64,000 nucleotides of DNA from Hyphomicrobium sp. (GCF_019744875.1 NZ_JAIETU010000002.1:186001-250000), one strand, 5' to 3'. Shown: positions 9,487-19,701, numbered from the stretch's first letter. Numbers and translations: made by a program. The notes: generated by a model not told the origin, from the letters alone.

Positions 9487-11370
9487 TCAGGCCGCCTCGT
9501 TTCCGGTCGGATCGTTCTCCGGCTCTTTTTGGTGCGGCGGAGGCGCTTTTGCGGGCTTGGCGGGCCGTGGGGGCACGTCTGCGTCCAGGTTGTCGGCGGC
9601 GTCCTCCTCGAACAGGCGCTCCAGTGTCGCATAGTCGCTGCGAGCCTTGGCCTGGAGCTTTTCCATGTCGCTGTAGTGGGCGTAGTCCTCGATCAGGCGG
9701 CGCTCGTCGTGGGCGCGGAAGGTTTTTGTCACGCGCTCGCTCTCGCGCTCCGTGTATCCGAGGCCGACCAGCACCTGGCGCGTCGTCTCCAGGGCGGACA
9801 GGAACGTCTCGCGCTGCACCGTCGTGATGCCGAGGTCGAGCAGGCGCAGGGCATGGTTGCGGTTGCGGGCCCGGGCGTAGATCGGCGTATCGGGAAAGCG
9901 GCGCTTGACGAACTCGGCGGCGCGCATCGAGGCCTCGATGTCGTCGATGGCGAGGACGAACGCGCGGGCGCGCGAGATCTGCGCCGCTTCCAGGATCTCG
10001 GCCCGGCTCGCATCGCCGTAGAAGGCCTGCGCGCCGAACTTCTTCACGAGCTCCACCTGCTCGGCGGAGATGTCGAGGGCGATGAAGGGGATCTTCTTGC
10101 CGCGCAGCACGCGGGCCACGATCTGGCCGAAGCGGCCGAAGCCGGCGATGACGACGTGCTCATCGCGGCCGGGCAGCTTGTCGAAGGACGGCGACGGTTC
10201 GCCTCCCGCGCGCGCCGAGAGGCGGCGCTCGATGGCGAGAAGGAGCGGCGTCGCGGCCATCGAGATCGTAACGACGGCAATCAGGAGATCGCTGACGGGA
10301 TCGGAAATCACGCCGGCCGTCAGTCCGGCCGTGAACAGGACGAAGCCGAATTCGCCGCCCTGGCTGAGGGAGAGGCCGAGGCGGCGCGCTGGGCGCTCGC
10401 CAAGGCCCGCGATGCGGCCCAGCACATAGAGAATACCGGCCTTCACCAGAACCAGCCCGACGGCGAGCGCGAACACGAGCAGGGGCTGCTCGAGCACGAG
10501 GGCGACGTTGAGCGACATGCCGATGGCCGTGAAGAACAGGCCCAGCAGCAAGCCCTGGAACGGCTGAATGTCGGCTTCGAGCTGGTGGCGGTAGGAGCTT
10601 TCGGCCAGCAGTGCGCCGGCGATGAATGCGCCGAGGGACGCGGACAAGCCCGCCTTCTGCATCAGGAGCGAGACTGTGACCACGGTCAGCAGGGCCGCGG
10701 CCGTCATCGCCTCCTTGACGTTCGTGCGCGCGACGAGGCGCATGAAGGTGTCGAGGCCGAAATAGCCGAACAGCACGACGGCAAGGATGGTGCCCAGCCC
10801 CCACAGCGCGGCGGCGAGGTCCATCGGCTGGCTCACCCCGCCGGCGGCGGAGGCAAACAAGGGGACGAGCGCGATGAGCGGGATCGCGGCGAGGTCCTGA
10901 AACAACAGCACCGCGAAGCCGAGCCGCCCGTGACGCGCGGCGAGATCCCCCTGCTCTTCCATGACCTGGAGGGCGAAGGCCGTGGACGACAGCGCAAGCG
11001 CCAGGCCGATGAAAAGCGCGGTCTGCCATTGGTCGACGAACAGCGCGGCCACGGTGCCGATCGCCAGCGCCGTCAACAGAACCTGCGCGCCACCCAGCCT
11101 GAAGATGCCCTGGCGCATGGCCCACAGGCGTTTGGGGCGCAGTTCGAGACCGATCAGGAACAGCAGCAGAACGATGCCGAATTCCGAAAACTCGAGGATC
11201 TCGTGGGCTTCGTAGCTGGAGAAGACGTGGCGGATGCCGTGGGGCCCCAGCGCGATACCGGCCAGCAGGTAGCCCAGGACCGTGCCGATGCCAAAGCGGC
11301 GCGCCAGCGGCGGGGCGATCGCCATGGCGGCCAGCAACAGGGCAACTTCAGTCAGGGTGACATTCGGCAT
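9487..11370 (-). CDS. Monovalent cation:proton antiporter, CPA2 family with TrkA-N domain (KefB/KefC-like)
   Basis: 627 residues. Residues ~1-385 form a roughly twelve-helix exchanger domain with the motif EFGIVLLLFLIGLEL. Residues ~410-530 are a Rossmann TrkA-N domain with the NAD-binding loop VVIAGFGRFGQIVARVL. A charged, helical C-terminus and a Pro-rich tail complete it. It should exchange K+ or Na+ for H+ at the inner membrane, gated by nucleotide or glutathione adducts as in KefB/KefC; the actual ion is not determined. The gene is divergent from the ECF sigma gene, with about 260 bases between the starts. No KefG/KefF partner is adjacent. Confidence 0.88.
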   Translation of the reverse strand: MPNVTLTEVALLLAAMAIAPPLARRFGIGTVLGYLLAGIALGPHGIRHVFSSYEAHEILEFSEFGIVLLLFLIGLELRPKRLWAMRQGIFRLGGAQVLLTALAIGTVAALFVDQWQTALFIGLALALSSTAFALQVMEEQGDLAARHGRLGFAVLLFQDLAAIPLIALVPLFASAAGGVSQPMDLAAALWGLGTILAVVLFGYFGLDTFMRLVARTNVKEAMTAAALLTVVTVSLLMQKAGLSASLGAFIAGALLAESSYRHQLEADIQPFQGLLLGLFFTAIGMSLNVALVLEQPLLVFALAVGLVLVKAGILYVLGRIAGLGERPARRLGLSLSQGGEFGFVLFTAGLTAGVISDPVSDLLIAVVTISMAATPLLLAIERRLSARAGGEPSPSFDKLPGRDEHVVIAGFGRFGQIVARVLRGKKIPFIALDISAEQVELVKKFGAQAFYGDASRAEILEAAQISRARAFVLAIDDIEASMRAAEFVKRRFPDTPIYARARNRNHALRLLDLGITTVQRETFLSALETTRQVLVGLGYTERESERVTKTFRAHDERRLIEDYAHYSDMEKLQAKARSDYATLERLFEEDAADNLDADVPPRPAKPAKAPPPHQKEPENDPTGNEAA

Positions 11371-11628
11371 CGGACACCGGGTTCAGGGGTTGGCGGTCAC
11401 TTTCCAGGTCGGCGGGCGGCGCGTCCACCACGATTGTGGAGCCGGTCACGATGTGACGCAGATCCGGTTCGACGGTTCGGCCGTAGGCAGGCCAAGCGTG
11501 GGATCGGGAGCAAGCGCGCGGGCGCGCCTTCGAGAGCACGTTGCTGGCGCGGCGGCGAGGTTGCGGTATGCTTCAGGTTCTCCAGGAGGGCCGAGATCTG
11601 CGTGCCCTCGCCGCGAATGCCGAGGACC

Positions 11629-12162
11629 ATGGCTGATCTTCTGCGACGGGTTGCTGTAAACGGCGATGTGGATGCGTTCCGCGCGCTGTTCCGGGCCTAC
11701 GCTCCCCGCGTCAAATCCTACATGCTGCGGCAAGGCGCCGACTCGGCGACCGCCGAGGAGCTGTCGCAGGAGACTTTGCTGACGGTATGGCGAAAGGCGG
11801 GCCTCTATTCCGGCGAGAAGGGCAGCGCGACGACATGGATTTTTACGATCGCGCGTAATCTAAGGATCGACCGGCTGCGTAAAGAGGTGGCTTGGCAGCC
11901 GCTGCCGGAGGATGGACCCGAGGAGGCCTCGACCGACCTCGCGCCGGACGAGGAGTTGTCCGAACGCGAGCGAGGAGAGCGCGTGCGGTCCGTTATGGCC
12001 GAGTTGCCGCCGGAACAGACAGAAGTCGTCACGTTGGCGTTCATTGAGGGCTTATCGCACAGCGAGATTGCAGCCCGTCTCGATTTGCCGCTCGGCACCG
12101 TCAAATCGCGGATGCGGCTGGCCTATCAGAAGATCCGCGATGCGCTTGAGGACTTGAGGTAG
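11629..12162 (+). CDS. rpoE: ECF RNA polymerase sigma factor (RpoE, ChrR-partnered)
   Basis: 177 residues with the two sigma domains only: region 2 (about residues 16-85, ELSQETLLTVWRK and TWIFTIARNLRIDRLR) and region 4 (about 124-172, LPPEQTEVV, helix-turn-helix SHSEIAARLDLPLGTVKSRM). The next gene, starting immediately after its stop, is a ChrR-type zinc anti-sigma, which places it with the RpoE-ChrR (ECF11-type) systems that answer singlet oxygen and organic peroxides in Rhodobacter. The ATG at 11629 is in frame and reading begins with the expected short N-terminus; an ATG at 11617 would add four residues. I found no clear RpoE-type autoregulatory promoter. Confidence 0.85.
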   Translation: MADLLRRVAVNGDVDAFRALFRAYAPRVKSYMLRQGADSATAEELSQETLLTVWRKAGLYSGEKGSATTWIFTIARNLRIDRLRKEVAWQPLPEDGPEEASTDLAPDEELSERERGERVRSVMAELPPEQTEVVTLAFIEGLSHSEIAARLDLPLGTVKSRMRLAYQKIRDALEDLR

Positions 12163-12831
12163 ATGACGATCCGCCACCATCCGGATTTCGCTTCGCTGAT
12201 GTGCTGCGCGGCCGGCAGCCAGCCGGATGCGTTCGCGGCCGTGATCGCGTCTCACCTGTCGGTTTGCGCGGACTGCCGCGCGGAAGTCAGCCGAATGCAG
12301 GAGATCGGCGTGGCGCTGTTCGATGCGTTGGCGCCTGCGGATGTGGACGCGGCTGCGCCCGTCATCGCGATGCGCGCGGGCGAAGCGGAGATGGGCTCTG
12401 CCGTGGACGAGAGCGTGACCGCGACGGCGCGTGAGGCTCCGGCCGGCGACGTTCCCCTCCCCCTCGTGTCCGTGCTCGGTGCGCGGCTCGACGACCTGCC
12501 CTGGCGCTGGTCGGCTCCGGGGATCTGGACCCATCCGGTGCCGCTGTCGGAGAACGCGGGCGGCGAGCTTCTGATGATCAAGGTTGGGCCCGGCAAGGAA
12601 ATGCCCGCGCACGGCCATGACGGCCAGGAACTCACGATCATCCTGCGCGGCGCCTACACGGACACGATCGGACGCTTCGGCGTGGGCGATGTCGCCGATC
12701 TCGATTCCGATACCGAGCACACGCCCGTCGCTTGCGCGACGGAAGGTTGCATCTGCCTAGTAGCCAGGGACGGCAAGCTGCGTTTCAAGGGGCCGGTCGC
12801 GCGCCTGCTGCAGCCGTTGATCGGGCTCTAA
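12163..12831 (+). CDS. chrR: ChrR-type zinc anti-sigma factor with C-terminal cupin
   Basis: 222 residues. The N-terminal zinc anti-sigma domain shows H6 and the HxxxCxxC motif as H31-C35-C38 (SHLSVCADC). The C-terminal cupin domain has candidate metal ligands H150, H152, E156 and H186 in PAHGHDGQE and TEHTPVA. In Rhodobacter, ChrR holds RpoE inactive and the cupin half is needed for release under singlet oxygen. The start codon abuts the sigma stop (TAGATG), so the pair should be made in a fixed ratio. Length and layout match the family. Confidence 0.88.
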   Translation: MTIRHHPDFASLMCCAAGSQPDAFAAVIASHLSVCADCRAEVSRMQEIGVALFDALAPADVDAAAPVIAMRAGEAEMGSAVDESVTATAREAPAGDVPLPLVSVLGARLDDLPWRWSAPGIWTHPVPLSENAGGELLMIKVGPGKEMPAHGHDGQELTIILRGAYTDTIGRFGVGDVADLDSDTEHTPVACATEGCICLVARDGKLRFKGPVARLLQPLIGL

Positions 12832-12865
12832 GCCACGCGAGAGCCCTCGTTCGGCCCGCCGTCTG

Positions 12866-14662
12866 TTAGTTCGGGCGGTCGAGGGTCGACTGAATGCGGA
12901 AGCCGGGGGCTTGCTCGGAGCCCACGGGCGCGGCCGACGCCTGCGTCACGGCCGCGGGCGCCTCGGCCTTCTTTTCGGGCTTTTTCGCTTCGGCCTTCGG
13001 GGCTTGCGTCGGCTTCGGCTTTGCGGATTTCTGTGGCGGCTCGAACTGGAACAGTCCGCGCGGCTGGATCGCGGGGGCTGCGAGCTTGCGCGGCGCTGGG
13101 GCTGCGTACGCGGGCTGCGCCTTCACGGCTGCCGCCCTGCCCTTTTTCGCACGCGGCGGAGGCCGGATCGCAGGCGCCTCGGGTTCGGTTGCGACTTCGG
13201 CCGCGGGGGGCGGCTGGGCATGAACGATGTCCAGGCCGAGGCGCGCCATCACGAGACCGTCGTTGGATTTGAATTCGATGTCGGCGCGAACCGGCTCGAC
13301 CTGATCGTGCGGGATCACGACGCCGACGTCGGCGAGTTCGGCGGAGGCGATCTTCCAGCCTGTTTCCGAGATCCGCTCTCCGGCCGAGAGTTCGACATTC
13401 GGCGGCAGGCCGCTGACCGTCACGCTGTCTGCCTGCTCCACGGGGGGCTCTGGCGCCTCACCCGCTGCCTCGGCCTCATCGGCGAGCACGATGCCGGGCT
13501 GCGTGTGGTCTTCGCGCAGGATTTCGAGGTTCGAGGCGATCGCATACATGCTTGGCGAGAGGTTGCCGCAAGGCTCGCCGAGGCATGTGGCGGGGCTCTC
13601 GATCACTTCTTTGACCGCCGCGATCTCGGCGGGCGGCGGCGGCGGCTCGTTGACGATGCCGAGGCCGAGACGCGCCAGCACGATGCCCTGGCGCGACTTG
13701 ATCTCGATTTCCGCGCGAACGGGATCGGCGCGGTCGTGGGGCACGACGAAGCTGACATTGGAGAGCTCATTTGGAGCGAGGCTCCAATCGGTGTCGGAGA
13801 TTTTCTGTCCGGCGGAGAGCTTCACCTCCGGAGCCACGCCGCGAACGGTGATCGTCTCCACGGGATCGAACGCCGGTTCCGGCAGCGGGCCGACGGCGGG
13901 CGGGGCGCTCGCTACGGCAAGGCCGGGAGCCAGGGCGACGGCGGGTGCCGCACTGCCGGCAAGAGACGCGCGCGCCATCAGGTTCGACATTGTCGGCGCC
14001 GTGGTCTCGCACGAGGGATCGGTGCAGGCCGCGCTGCCGCCGGTGGTGCGGGTCGTGTGTCCGATACCGCCCGCGAGCACGGCCAGCGCACACGCCGCGG
14101 CGGCCATTCCCCATCCGAGATTGTGCGAAATGGTTGAAACGGGATCTGGCGCGGGAACGGGGATCAGCGCGGGCAGGTTCGGCTGAGCATTCCTTTGGCT
14201 CGCGCCGGCCGGAGCTTCGTCGGCGTCGCCCAGGAAGGGCGGCGGCTCGTAAAGCACGGGAGACGCGGTCTCGCTGCGCGGTGCGGTGGTCGCGGCGACG
14301 ATGATCTTCAGTTTTTCTTCGAGCGTCGCGATCTGATCGAGCGGACTGACCTCGACAACGGGCAGCGCTTCGACAGCAGGTGGCTCCGCTCGTGCTGTCC
14401 ACGGGCCGGGTGTGGGCGCGGCGCCCATGCTCGCCGACAGCCAATGCGTTCCCATCGAGAGCGCGGCGCGTTGTGGGCGCGCGGCAGCGTGTTCAGCGGG
14501 CAGCGTCTCGTCCGCGCTCATGCGCGTGGTGACCCAGTGCTCGTGCGCGCGCCGAGAGCTGGAGCCTGTTGGCCCTGTTACGTGATCATCAATCCGGTCG
14601 TCTGTGCGCACGAGGGGCGCATCCGAGCATTCGACACCATTTGGCATTACGGGCTCCGACAA
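12866..14662 (-). CDS. Membrane-anchored protein with a duplicated extracytoplasmic domain, unknown function
   Basis: 598 residues from a TTG at 14662 (an ATG at 14647 would give 593). A low-complexity cytoplasmic part with a short helical stretch (~105-125) precedes one membrane helix at ~181-201. The extracytoplasmic part carries two ~70-residue repeats, about 268-338 and 411-481. Both contain a V-S/R-G-x-x-P-x-V-x-LSAG start, a W six to ten residues later, VPHD/IPHD, and an ending ARLGLxIV. The LSAG-containing pattern resembles repeats in large cadherin-like or calcium-binding surface proteins, which is inference. A TCLGEPC motif lies between the repeats. The C-terminus is Pro/Ala/Lys-rich. 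I do not recognise the protein. It converges on chrR. Confidence 0.75.
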   Translation of the reverse strand: MSEPVMPNGVECSDAPLVRTDDRIDDHVTGPTGSSSRRAHEHWVTTRMSADETLPAEHAAARPQRAALSMGTHWLSASMGAAPTPGPWTARAEPPAVEALPVVEVSPLDQIATLEEKLKIIVAATTAPRSETASPVLYEPPPFLGDADEAPAGASQRNAQPNLPALIPVPAPDPVSTISHNLGWGMAAAACALAVLAGGIGHTTRTTGGSAACTDPSCETTAPTMSNLMARASLAGSAAPAVALAPGLAVASAPPAVGPLPEPAFDPVETITVRGVAPEVKLSAGQKISDTDWSLAPNELSNVSFVVPHDRADPVRAEIEIKSRQGIVLARLGLGIVNEPPPPPAEIAAVKEVIESPATCLGEPCGNLSPSMYAIASNLEILREDHTQPGIVLADEAEAAGEAPEPPVEQADSVTVSGLPPNVELSAGERISETGWKIASAELADVGVVIPHDQVEPVRADIEFKSNDGLVMARLGLDIVHAQPPPAAEVATEPEAPAIRPPPRAKKGRAAAVKAQPAYAAPAPRKLAAPAIQPRGLFQFEPPQKSAKPKPTQAPKAEAKKPEKKAEAPAAVTQASAAPVGSEQAPGFRIQSTLDRPN

Positions 14663-14897
14663 AATCTAACGACGCGACCCGAAATACTGGGGCTCGTGCT
14701 TGGACGGCTGCCATCTGCACCGGAGCCCTGTGTTGCACAACGTGCAGACACATCGAACGGCAATTAGAATTTAATATGAAGGCCAAAGTGAGCCAAAAGC
14801 TGTGCTCGAAAGCGAGATAAATCCCCGCAACGCCAGTGTTTGCGCGCGTGAGCGTCGAAACACTCTCAAGTGGATGCGTGACTGCCGGGATCGCGCG

Positions 14898-15761
14898 TCA
14901 GGCGGATGCGGGCGTGTGACGTTTCACAAGCGCATCGAGCGCCATCAGCTCGCGCATTAGCGGTTCGAAGTCGCGCAACGGCAGCATGTTCGGGCCGTCC
15001 GACGGCGCGGTGTCGGGCGCTTCATGCGTTTCGATGAAAAGTCCCGCGACGCCGACTGCAACGGCTGCACGTGCGAGCACGGGCACGTAGCGGCGATCTC
15101 CGCCGGAGCTTCCGCCGAGGCCGCCCGGCTGCTGCACGGAATGCGTAGCATCGAAGATCACGGGCGCGCCGGTCTCGGCCATCTGCGGAAGGGCACGCAT
15201 GTCGACAACGAGCGTGTTGTAGCCGAACGAAGACCCGCGCTCGGTGAGCAGCACGTTCGGGTTGCCCGAGCCCACCACTTTGGCGACGACGTTCTTCATG
15301 TCCCAGGGCGCGAGGAACTGTCCCTTCTTGATCTTGACGACGCGGCCGGTCTTGGCGGCGGCGACGAGCAGGTCGGTCTGGCGGCAGAGAAAGGCCGGGA
15401 TCTGCAGCACGTCGACGACGGGTGCTACGGCCGCGCACTGGGAGATCTCGTGCACGTCCGTCACGACGGGCAAGCCCAGCGTCTCGCGGATCTCGGCGAA
15501 GACGTCGATGGCGGCGTCGAGGCCGATGCCGCGCTTGCCGTTGAGCGACGTGCGGTTCGCCTTGTCGAAGGACGACTTGTAGACGAGGCCGAGGCCGAGG
15601 CGCTGGGCCATGTCCTTCAAGGCGCCGGCCGTTTCGAGTGCGTGGGCGCGGCTCTCCATCTGGCACGGCCCCGCGAACACGACGATCGGGGACGCATTGG
15701 AGACGGAAAGCGCGCCGATGGCGACGCTGGCGTTGGGTTTCGTCGAGTCGAGCTGGGTCAT
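14898..15761 (-). CDS. kdsA: 3-deoxy-8-phosphooctulonate (KDO-8-phosphate) synthase
   Basis: 287 residues. It condenses phosphoenolpyruvate with arabinose-5-phosphate to KDO-8-phosphate for lipopolysaccharide inner core. The GPCQMESR start, the [12 protein letters not shown] block, the VTDVHEI motif and the [11 protein letters not shown] motif are all present. It stands alone on the minus strand, divergent from trpG. In many alphaproteobacteria kdsA neighbours pyrG or eno; neither is here. About 235 bases without a gene separate it from the upstream membrane protein gene. Confidence 0.95.
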   Translation of the reverse strand: MTQLDSTKPNASVAIGALSVSNASPIVVFAGPCQMESRAHALETAGALKDMAQRLGLGLVYKSSFDKANRTSLNGKRGIGLDAAIDVFAEIRETLGLPVVTDVHEISQCAAVAPVVDVLQIPAFLCRQTDLLVAAAKTGRVVKIKKGQFLAPWDMKNVVAKVVGSGNPNVLLTERGSSFGYNTLVVDMRALPQMAETGAPVIFDATHSVQQPGGLGGSSGGDRRYVPVLARAAVAVGVAGLFIETHEAPDTAPSDGPNMLPLRDFEPLMRELMALDALVKRHTPASA

Positions 15762-15951
15762 GCGCCCTTATAGTGAATTCGCGAATTGCATGGCAAGCAA
15801 GCGCGGTCTCCCTCCACCGCCGCCGTCTCGCAGGGGCTGGTCGGTACTTTCCGATCTTCTAGTAGCATTCCTAGGGCCTTTCCGGCTTTCGGGGCTTCGC
15901 CAGGCCAGGCGTGGCGCGTCCGGGCGCTCCGAGGGCTCGGGTGCCCGATGC

Positions 15952-15980
15952 TTGACGCTTGCGCCGCGGGTTTCTACACC
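15952..15980 (+). promoter_or_regulatory. Probable sigma-70 promoter of trpG
   Basis: TTGACG at 15952-15957, a 17-base spacer, then TACACC at 15975-15980, about 50 bases before the trpG start. The -35 is close to consensus and the -10 is moderate. No trp leader peptide or attenuator is evident between it and the ATG. Confidence 0.45.
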
Positions 15981-16029
15981 CACATCAAGGTATTCCGGCA
16001 TCCTGCCGCACCGAGAGGCCGCCGCCCCC

Positions 16030-16641
<612 letters not shown>

Positions 16642-16664
16642 CCTTACAGCACCCGGGGGGGACC

Positions 16665-17690
16665 ATGAGCAGCGCGGCGGGCGTGAAGGCCCTTCTTCAG
16701 ACGGTGGCGTCCGGCGCGACGTTCTCGGCAGACGACATGGCGGGCGCCGTCGATCTCCTCACGGAGAGCGCGACGCCGCCGCAGATGACGGCGTTTTTGA
16801 TGGGCCTGCGCGTGCGCGGCGAAACGCTGGACGAGATCACGGGCGCGGCGCGCGCGTTGCGGCGCAGGATGGCGACCGTCGATGTTGCGCCGGGGGCGAT
16901 CGACATCGTGGGCACGGGCGGCGACGGGCATGGGACGTTCAACGTCTCGACCGCGTCGGCGCTGGTCGCGGCGGGCGCCGGCCTCAAAGTTGCCAAGCAC
17001 GGCAATCGCTCGGTGTCGTCGCTCTCTGGCGCGTCGGACGTGCTGTCGGCGCTGGGCGTGAAGCTCGATTGCGGCCCTGCCCTCATTCAGCGCGCCATCG
17101 ATGAAGCGGGCGTCGGCTTCCTGTGGGCGCCCGCGCACCATCCGGCCATGAAAGCCTGGGCCGCGCCGCGCGCCGAGCTTGGCGTGCGCACGCTTTTCAA
17201 TCTGCTCGGACCGATCTGCAATCCGGCGGGCGTGCGCCATCACGTGCTCGGCGTGTTCGACCACGCGTGGGTGATGCCGATGGCGGAAGCTTTGCGCGCA
17301 CTCGGCTCCGAGCGGGCTTGGGTGGTGCACGGCCACGACGGTCTCGACGAGCTGTCGACGACGGGCGCATCGACTGTTGCGGCGCTCGAGGGCGGCAAGA
17401 TCACGACGTTCGAGGTGACGCCGGAAGACGCGGGACTGGCGCGTGTGTCTCTAGCCGACCTCAAGGGCGGAGACGGCGCGCACAACGCGCAGGCGCTGCG
17501 CGAGCTGCTCGCGGGTGCGACGGGCCCCTACCGCGATATCGTTCTCCTCAACACCGCCGCGGCCCTCATCGTTGGCGGGCGGGCGAGCTCGCTGGCCGAG
17601 GGTGTCGCCCTGGCGCAGGACGCCATCGCTTCCGGCCGCGCCGCAGCCGCGCTTGAGCGGCTCGTCGCGGTCAGTCAGTCGGCCGCTTAG
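16665..17690 (+). CDS. trpD: Anthranilate phosphoribosyltransferase
   Basis: 341 residues from the ATG at 16665. It transfers phosphoribose from PRPP to anthranilate, the second step of tryptophan synthesis from chorismate. The PRPP/Mg site GTGGDGHGTFNVST, the KHGNRSVSSLSGASD anthranilate loop, and the NLLGPICNPAG motif are present. The frame is open well upstream through trpG, but homologous length and a purine-rich leader support this start. It is the second gene of the trpG-trpD-trpC run. Confidence 0.95.
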   Translation: MSSAAGVKALLQTVASGATFSADDMAGAVDLLTESATPPQMTAFLMGLRVRGETLDEITGAARALRRRMATVDVAPGAIDIVGTGGDGHGTFNVSTASALVAAGAGLKVAKHGNRSVSSLSGASDVLSALGVKLDCGPALIQRAIDEAGVGFLWAPAHHPAMKAWAAPRAELGVRTLFNLLGPICNPAGVRHHVLGVFDHAWVMPMAEALRALGSERAWVVHGHDGLDELSTTGASTVAALEGGKITTFEVTPEDAGLARVSLADLKGGDGAHNAQALRELLAGATGPYRDIVLLNTAAALIVGGRASSLAEGVALAQDAIASGRAAAALERLVAVSQSAA

Positions 17691-17815
17691 TCGGCTGCTC
17701 AGTCGACCGCATAGTCTTGGGCGCCCCTTGCTAACCACGTCCACTGGGCGCGTGGGTTTGGCCGGCCCCGTTCTGTGCTAGGTTCATCCGGGTGCCCCTT
17801 TGCTCCGAGGCTCGC

Positions 17816-18343
17816 ATGATCCGCTTCCCACTCCCCCTCCTCGCTTCCATGCTGCTGTGTGCGCCTGTGCTCGCGCAGGAGGCCGGCAGTCAGCAGGAGA
17901 ATGCGCCGATGCCGCATACGCTCGTCATCGGCTACGAGGACGAGGGCAAGGTGGATGCGTCGGAGAAATCCTGCCGGGCGTTCGTCGTCGACATGGTCGA
18001 GTGGGAGAAGGCCGAGATGGAGCAGGCGGTGAAAGACGTCTGCGCCTACCGGCAGAAGCACATCGACGCCTACGCGAGACTGGAGGCCGCCTACACCGAC
18101 TTCCGCGCGGTGCTCTCCGAGCAGACGCGGTTCGACGGAGCGGCGGCCGCGCGCCACGTGGCGGGGCTGATCAAGAATTGCATGGACATGAAGTGGGCGC
18201 TCTCGACGGGCGGCCACAACATCGGCACCGACATGATCCCGCAGGCCATCGCCACCGAGTGCCTCGACCTCGGCCACGATATTCTGCAAAAGGAAACGGC
18301 CAACCTCGGGCCCCGAGACGAGGCGCCCGCCGGCGGGGAATGA
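17816..18343 (+). CDS. Small exported protein of unknown function, between trpD and trpC
   Basis: 175 residues from the ATG at 17816. It has a clear signal peptide (MIRFPLPLLASMLLCAPVLA, cleavage likely before QEAG), so it should be periplasmic. The mature part is mainly helical and acidic, with four cysteines (in SCRAF, VCAYR, NCMDM and ECLDL) that could form two disulfides. I do not recognise a family. It sits 125 bases after trpD and 63 before trpC, on the same strand, so it is probably carried on the trp message although nothing connects it to tryptophan. An upstream in-frame start at 17792 would put charged residues ahead of the signal peptide and is less likely. Confidence 0.7.
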   Translation: MIRFPLPLLASMLLCAPVLAQEAGSQQENAPMPHTLVIGYEDEGKVDASEKSCRAFVVDMVEWEKAEMEQAVKDVCAYRQKHIDAYARLEAAYTDFRAVLSEQTRFDGAAAARHVAGLIKNCMDMKWALSTGGHNIGTDMIPQAIATECLDLGHDILQKETANLGPRDEAPAGGE

Positions 18344-18406
18344 GCAGGCTTGACCCCGGAGCGGCGGGCCGGTAGCACGCACGTTTTACGAAAGTACGCT
18401 TCACCA

Positions 18407-19207
18407 ATGGCCGACATTCTTGAGAAAATCACCGCCTACAAGCGGGAAGAGGTCGCCCGCGCGCGCGATCTCATACCGCTGCAGGTGCTGGCGGAATATG
18501 CGCGCAGTGCGCCGCGCGTGCGTTCGTTCGCGGGGGCGCTCGACGCCAAGCGCGACGCCGGGCAGACCGCGCTGATCGCCGAGATCAAGAAGGCGTCGCC
18601 GTCCAAGGGGCTGATCCGCGCCGACTTCGATCCCCCTGCTCTTGCGCAAGCCTATGAAGCGGGCGGGGCTGCGTGCCTTTCGATCCTGACGGACGGGCCG
18701 TCGTTCCAGGGCGCGCCGGACTATCTCACGCGTGCGCGGGCGGCCTGCTCGCTGCCGGTGCTGCGCAAGGATTTCATGATCGACACCTATCAGGTGGTCG
18801 AGGCGCGCGCGTGGGGCGCGGACTGCATCCTCATCATCCTCGCAGAAGTGGACGACGCGCTCGCCGCTGATCTCGCAGCCGCCGCGCGCGACTGGGGCAT
18901 GGATTCGATCGTCGAAGTGCACGACGCAGCAGAGATGGATCGCGCGCTGCGTCTCGACTGCTGTCTCATCGGCATCAACAATCGCAATCTAAAAACCTTC
19001 GAGACGTCGCTCGCGACGACGGAAGAGCTGGCGCCGCGTGTGCCCGCGGACCGCATCGTCATCTCCGAGAGCGGCATCTTCACACCGGCCGACATCGCAC
19101 GCATGAACCGCGCGGGCGTGGGAACGTTTCTTGTCGGGGAAAGCCTGATGCGGCAGGCCGACGTGACCGCCGCGACGCGCACGCTGCTGACGCCGGAGGC
19201 CGCATGA
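18407..19207 (+). CDS. trpC: Indole-3-glycerol phosphate synthase
   Basis: 266 residues from the ATG at 18407. It closes the indole ring from CdRP. The N-terminal [16 protein letters not shown] helix, the catalytic [12 protein letters not shown] motif (lysine and glutamate), the [10 protein letters not shown] strand, the [10 protein letters not shown] motif and the SESGI phosphate loop are all present. It is monofunctional, with no TrpF fusion. Its TGA overlaps the ATG of moaC (ATGA at 19204), so the two are translationally coupled. Confidence 0.95.
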   Translation: MADILEKITAYKREEVARARDLIPLQVLAEYARSAPRVRSFAGALDAKRDAGQTALIAEIKKASPSKGLIRADFDPPALAQAYEAGGAACLSILTDGPSFQGAPDYLTRARAACSLPVLRKDFMIDTYQVVEARAWGADCILIILAEVDDALAADLAAAARDWGMDSIVEVHDAAEMDRALRLDCCLIGINNRNLKTFETSLATTEELAPRVPADRIVISESGIFTPADIARMNRAGVGTFLVGESLMRQADVTAATRTLLTPEAA

Positions 19208-19698
19208 CCGGCAAGCTTACGCACCTCGACGACAAAGGCCGCGCCCGCATGGTGGACGTGGGCGACAAGGAAGCCACGTCGCGGACGGCCGTCGCGGAAG
19301 GCTTCATTGCCATGAGCGCCGCGACGCTCGATCTCGTGATTTCGGGCGGCGCCAAGAAGGGCGACGTGCTGGCGGCGGCGCGCATCGCCGGCATCATGGC
19401 CGCCAAGAAGACCAGCGATCTCATTCCGCTCTGCCATCCGCTCGCGCTCACGAAAGCGGCGGTCGATTTCGCGCCGGGCGACAAGCCGGCCGGGTTGCAT
19501 ATCCGCGCCGAGGTGAGCGTGACGGGTCCGACCGGCGTCGAGATGGAGGCGCTGACGGCCGTCTCCGTCGCCGCGCTCACGATCTACGACATGCTGAAGG
19601 CGGCCGACCGCGGAATGGAAATCGGCGGCGTGCGGCTCGTCAGCAAAACGGGCGGGCGGTCTGGCGATTACGCTGCGCCGGTCAAATCCGGGGCCTGA
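19204..19698 (+). CDS. moaC: Cyclic pyranopterin monophosphate synthase
   Basis: 164 residues. It converts 3',8-cyclo-7,8-dihydro-GTP, the MoaA product, to cyclic pyranopterin monophosphate in molybdenum cofactor synthesis. Signatures are [12 protein letters not shown] near the N-terminus, [12 protein letters not shown] (active-site His and Lys region) and the C-terminal catalytic segment [17 protein letters not shown]. It overlaps trpC by 4 bases and is followed by moeA after 3 bases. This trpC-moaC-moeA linkage is common in Hyphomicrobiales. Confidence 0.95.
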   Translation: MTGKLTHLDDKGRARMVDVGDKEATSRTAVAEGFIAMSAATLDLVISGGAKKGDVLAAARIAGIMAAKKTSDLIPLCHPLALTKAAVDFAPGDKPAGLHIRAEVSVTGPTGVEMEALTAVSVAALTIYDMLKAADRGMEIGGVRLVSKTGGRSGDYAAPVKSGA

Positions 19699-19701
19699 GC
19701 C

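Noticed and set aside
7471-11616. Very long plus-strand open frame running into the sigma factor gene
   Set aside because: Its first ~1380 codons are antisense to tkt and the antiporter and have shadow composition. Only the last 178 codons, from 11629, are the sigma factor.
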